From an uncultured Pleurocapsa sp. (GTDB taxonomy: Bacteria; Cyanobacteriota; Cyanobacteriia; Cyanobacteriales; Xenococcaceae), in contig CAKZYI010000760.1 in NCBI GenBank assembly GCA_937884735.1, positions 1-7,429 on the forward strand: 7,429 nucleotides of DNA, written 5' to 3'. The notes beneath the pieces are model-generated. The model was not told where the DNA came from. It was given only the letters and a program-made list of their open reading frames with translations, and ran no database searches. Positions 6,793 to 7,429 of the stretch are shown one piece after another. Positions within the stretch are counted from its first letter, which is position 1. Every line of letters starts with the position of its first letter. Made by a program: the position numbers and the translations under genes.

Positions 6793-7428
6793 TTATCTCG
6801 AACTGGCAACAGAAGGAATAATTGAGGCTACGCTGTCAGCAGAAATTTGCCGAATAGTGCTAAAAGCTAGGTCAAATATCTTTTGAGGTTTAATATCTTC
6901 TTGTACCAAACTCCACAATCTTTGTACCTCATCAGTGTGTAAGCAATCGCCTTCAGTAAGAGCAATCAGCAGCTGTTGACGGAGATATTTTCCTTCCTCG
7001 GAGAGGATATATTGTATTCCCAACTGGGCTGTAGGTAAAATATCAAAACTATCATCAGAACTAGCAATTTGTATCATATTTTCTAGCCTTTCCCACTGGA
7101 ATTTGCCGTCTTGAATTAAGACATCAAGTTAACGTCTTCTGAGTTCTGGTGATTCTCCTTTTAAGAGCCTTTGAGATACATAAGGATAGGATACATCCAC
7201 AATTTTGAAGTCAGGGTTGATGCTTAAAGCAAGTCCTTCTTGGGTGATTAGAGAACGAATAATTAGAGCAAATTTGGCAGGCAAACGGAAAGGATATTCA
7301 TACATCAAGCCTGAAAATTCATCAGTGATGGTTTTGAAATTGAAGTCACCAGCGCTTTCGCCAACGGCTTAACCTAAAACTATTTCCAAAGCAGGAACAA
7401 TAGGTCTGATATCAGTATCAGGAGTTAA
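6793..7428 (-). pseudogene. C-terminal part of an ABC1/AarF/UbiB-family protein with two in-frame TAA codons
   Basis: Read from the right edge, the frame gives LTPDTDIRPIVPALEIVLG, a TAA (7369-7371), AVGESAGDFNFKTITDEFSG and on through YEYPFRLPAKFALIIRSLI, TQEGLALSINPDFKIVDVSY, PYVSQRLLKGESPELRRR, a second TAA (7129-7131), LDVLIQDGKFQWERLENMIQ and a normal end in SVASSR with TAA at 6793-6795. The YEYPFRLP, SLITQEGL and YPYV elements followed by FQWERLENM are typical of the C-terminal region of cyanobacterial ABC1 atypical kinases, linked in other organisms to quinone or prenyl-lipid metabolism. The kinase core with the ATP-binding residues lies beyond the window. The Met at 7077 is an internal residue of the family and is not a believable start. 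Residues on both sides of each stop stay in one frame, so these are point changes without indels. Confidence 0.8.
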
Positions 7429-7429
7429 A

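Noticed and set aside
6793..7077. A stand-alone 94-aa protein starting at the Met at 7077.
   Set aside because: Clear ABC1-family sequence continues upstream in the same frame across the TAA at 7129, so it is the tail of a broken longer gene.
5241..7371. Genetic code reassignment explaining the internal stops.
   Set aside because: Both TAA and TGA occur internally, TAA also ends several genes, and the pdhA defect is a deletion that no recoding would repair.

Overview
The window looks like an AT-rich cyanobacterial chromosome segment (G+C roughly 40% by eye). The evidence is two HIP1 octamers (GCGATCGC at 3156-3163 and 6712-6719), a cyanobacterial-type PilH-PilI-PilJ cluster, a PdhA of cyanobacterial type, an 'NRP-repeat' small protein, and the C-terminus of an ABC1/UbiB-type kinase. 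I cannot name the species.

Layout. 1-69 is the probable C-terminal tail of a gene that enters from the left. 70-768 is about 700 bp of very AT-rich DNA with no gene; it holds a few short repeats and a possible promoter. 769-4517 on the + strand is a chemotaxis-like cluster: a CheY-type regulator (pilH-like), a CheW adaptor (pilI-like) and an 856-residue MCP (pilJ-like). These would form the input and adaptor side of a pathway controlling type IV pilus motility. The CheA kinase and the PatA-type regulator that often accompany this set are not in the window. 4657-5660 on the + strand is pdhA (pyruvate dehydrogenase E1 alpha), broken by an apparent 28-bp deletion directly after the TPP-binding motif. 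A large hairpin with a T-tract at 5717-5791 ends it. Everything to the right is on the - strand: an intact 127-aa NRP-repeat protein (5820-6203), a small membrane protein with an in-frame TGA (6372-6752), and the C-terminal part of an ABC1-family protein with two in-frame TAA codons (6793-7428), whose kinase core lies outside the window.

The most striking signal is the damage. Four independent lesions fall within about 2.1 kb (5241-7371), in three unrelated and normally conserved genes. The 5' half of the window, including a 2.6-kb MCP gene, reads cleanly. Either this is a decaying genome or segment, or the right half carries sequencing or assembly errors; the sequence alone cannot decide. 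I see no convincing new system such as a defence locus, CRISPR array or mobile element. The points worth following are the lesions, the unusual MCP architecture, and the NRP-repeat protein.
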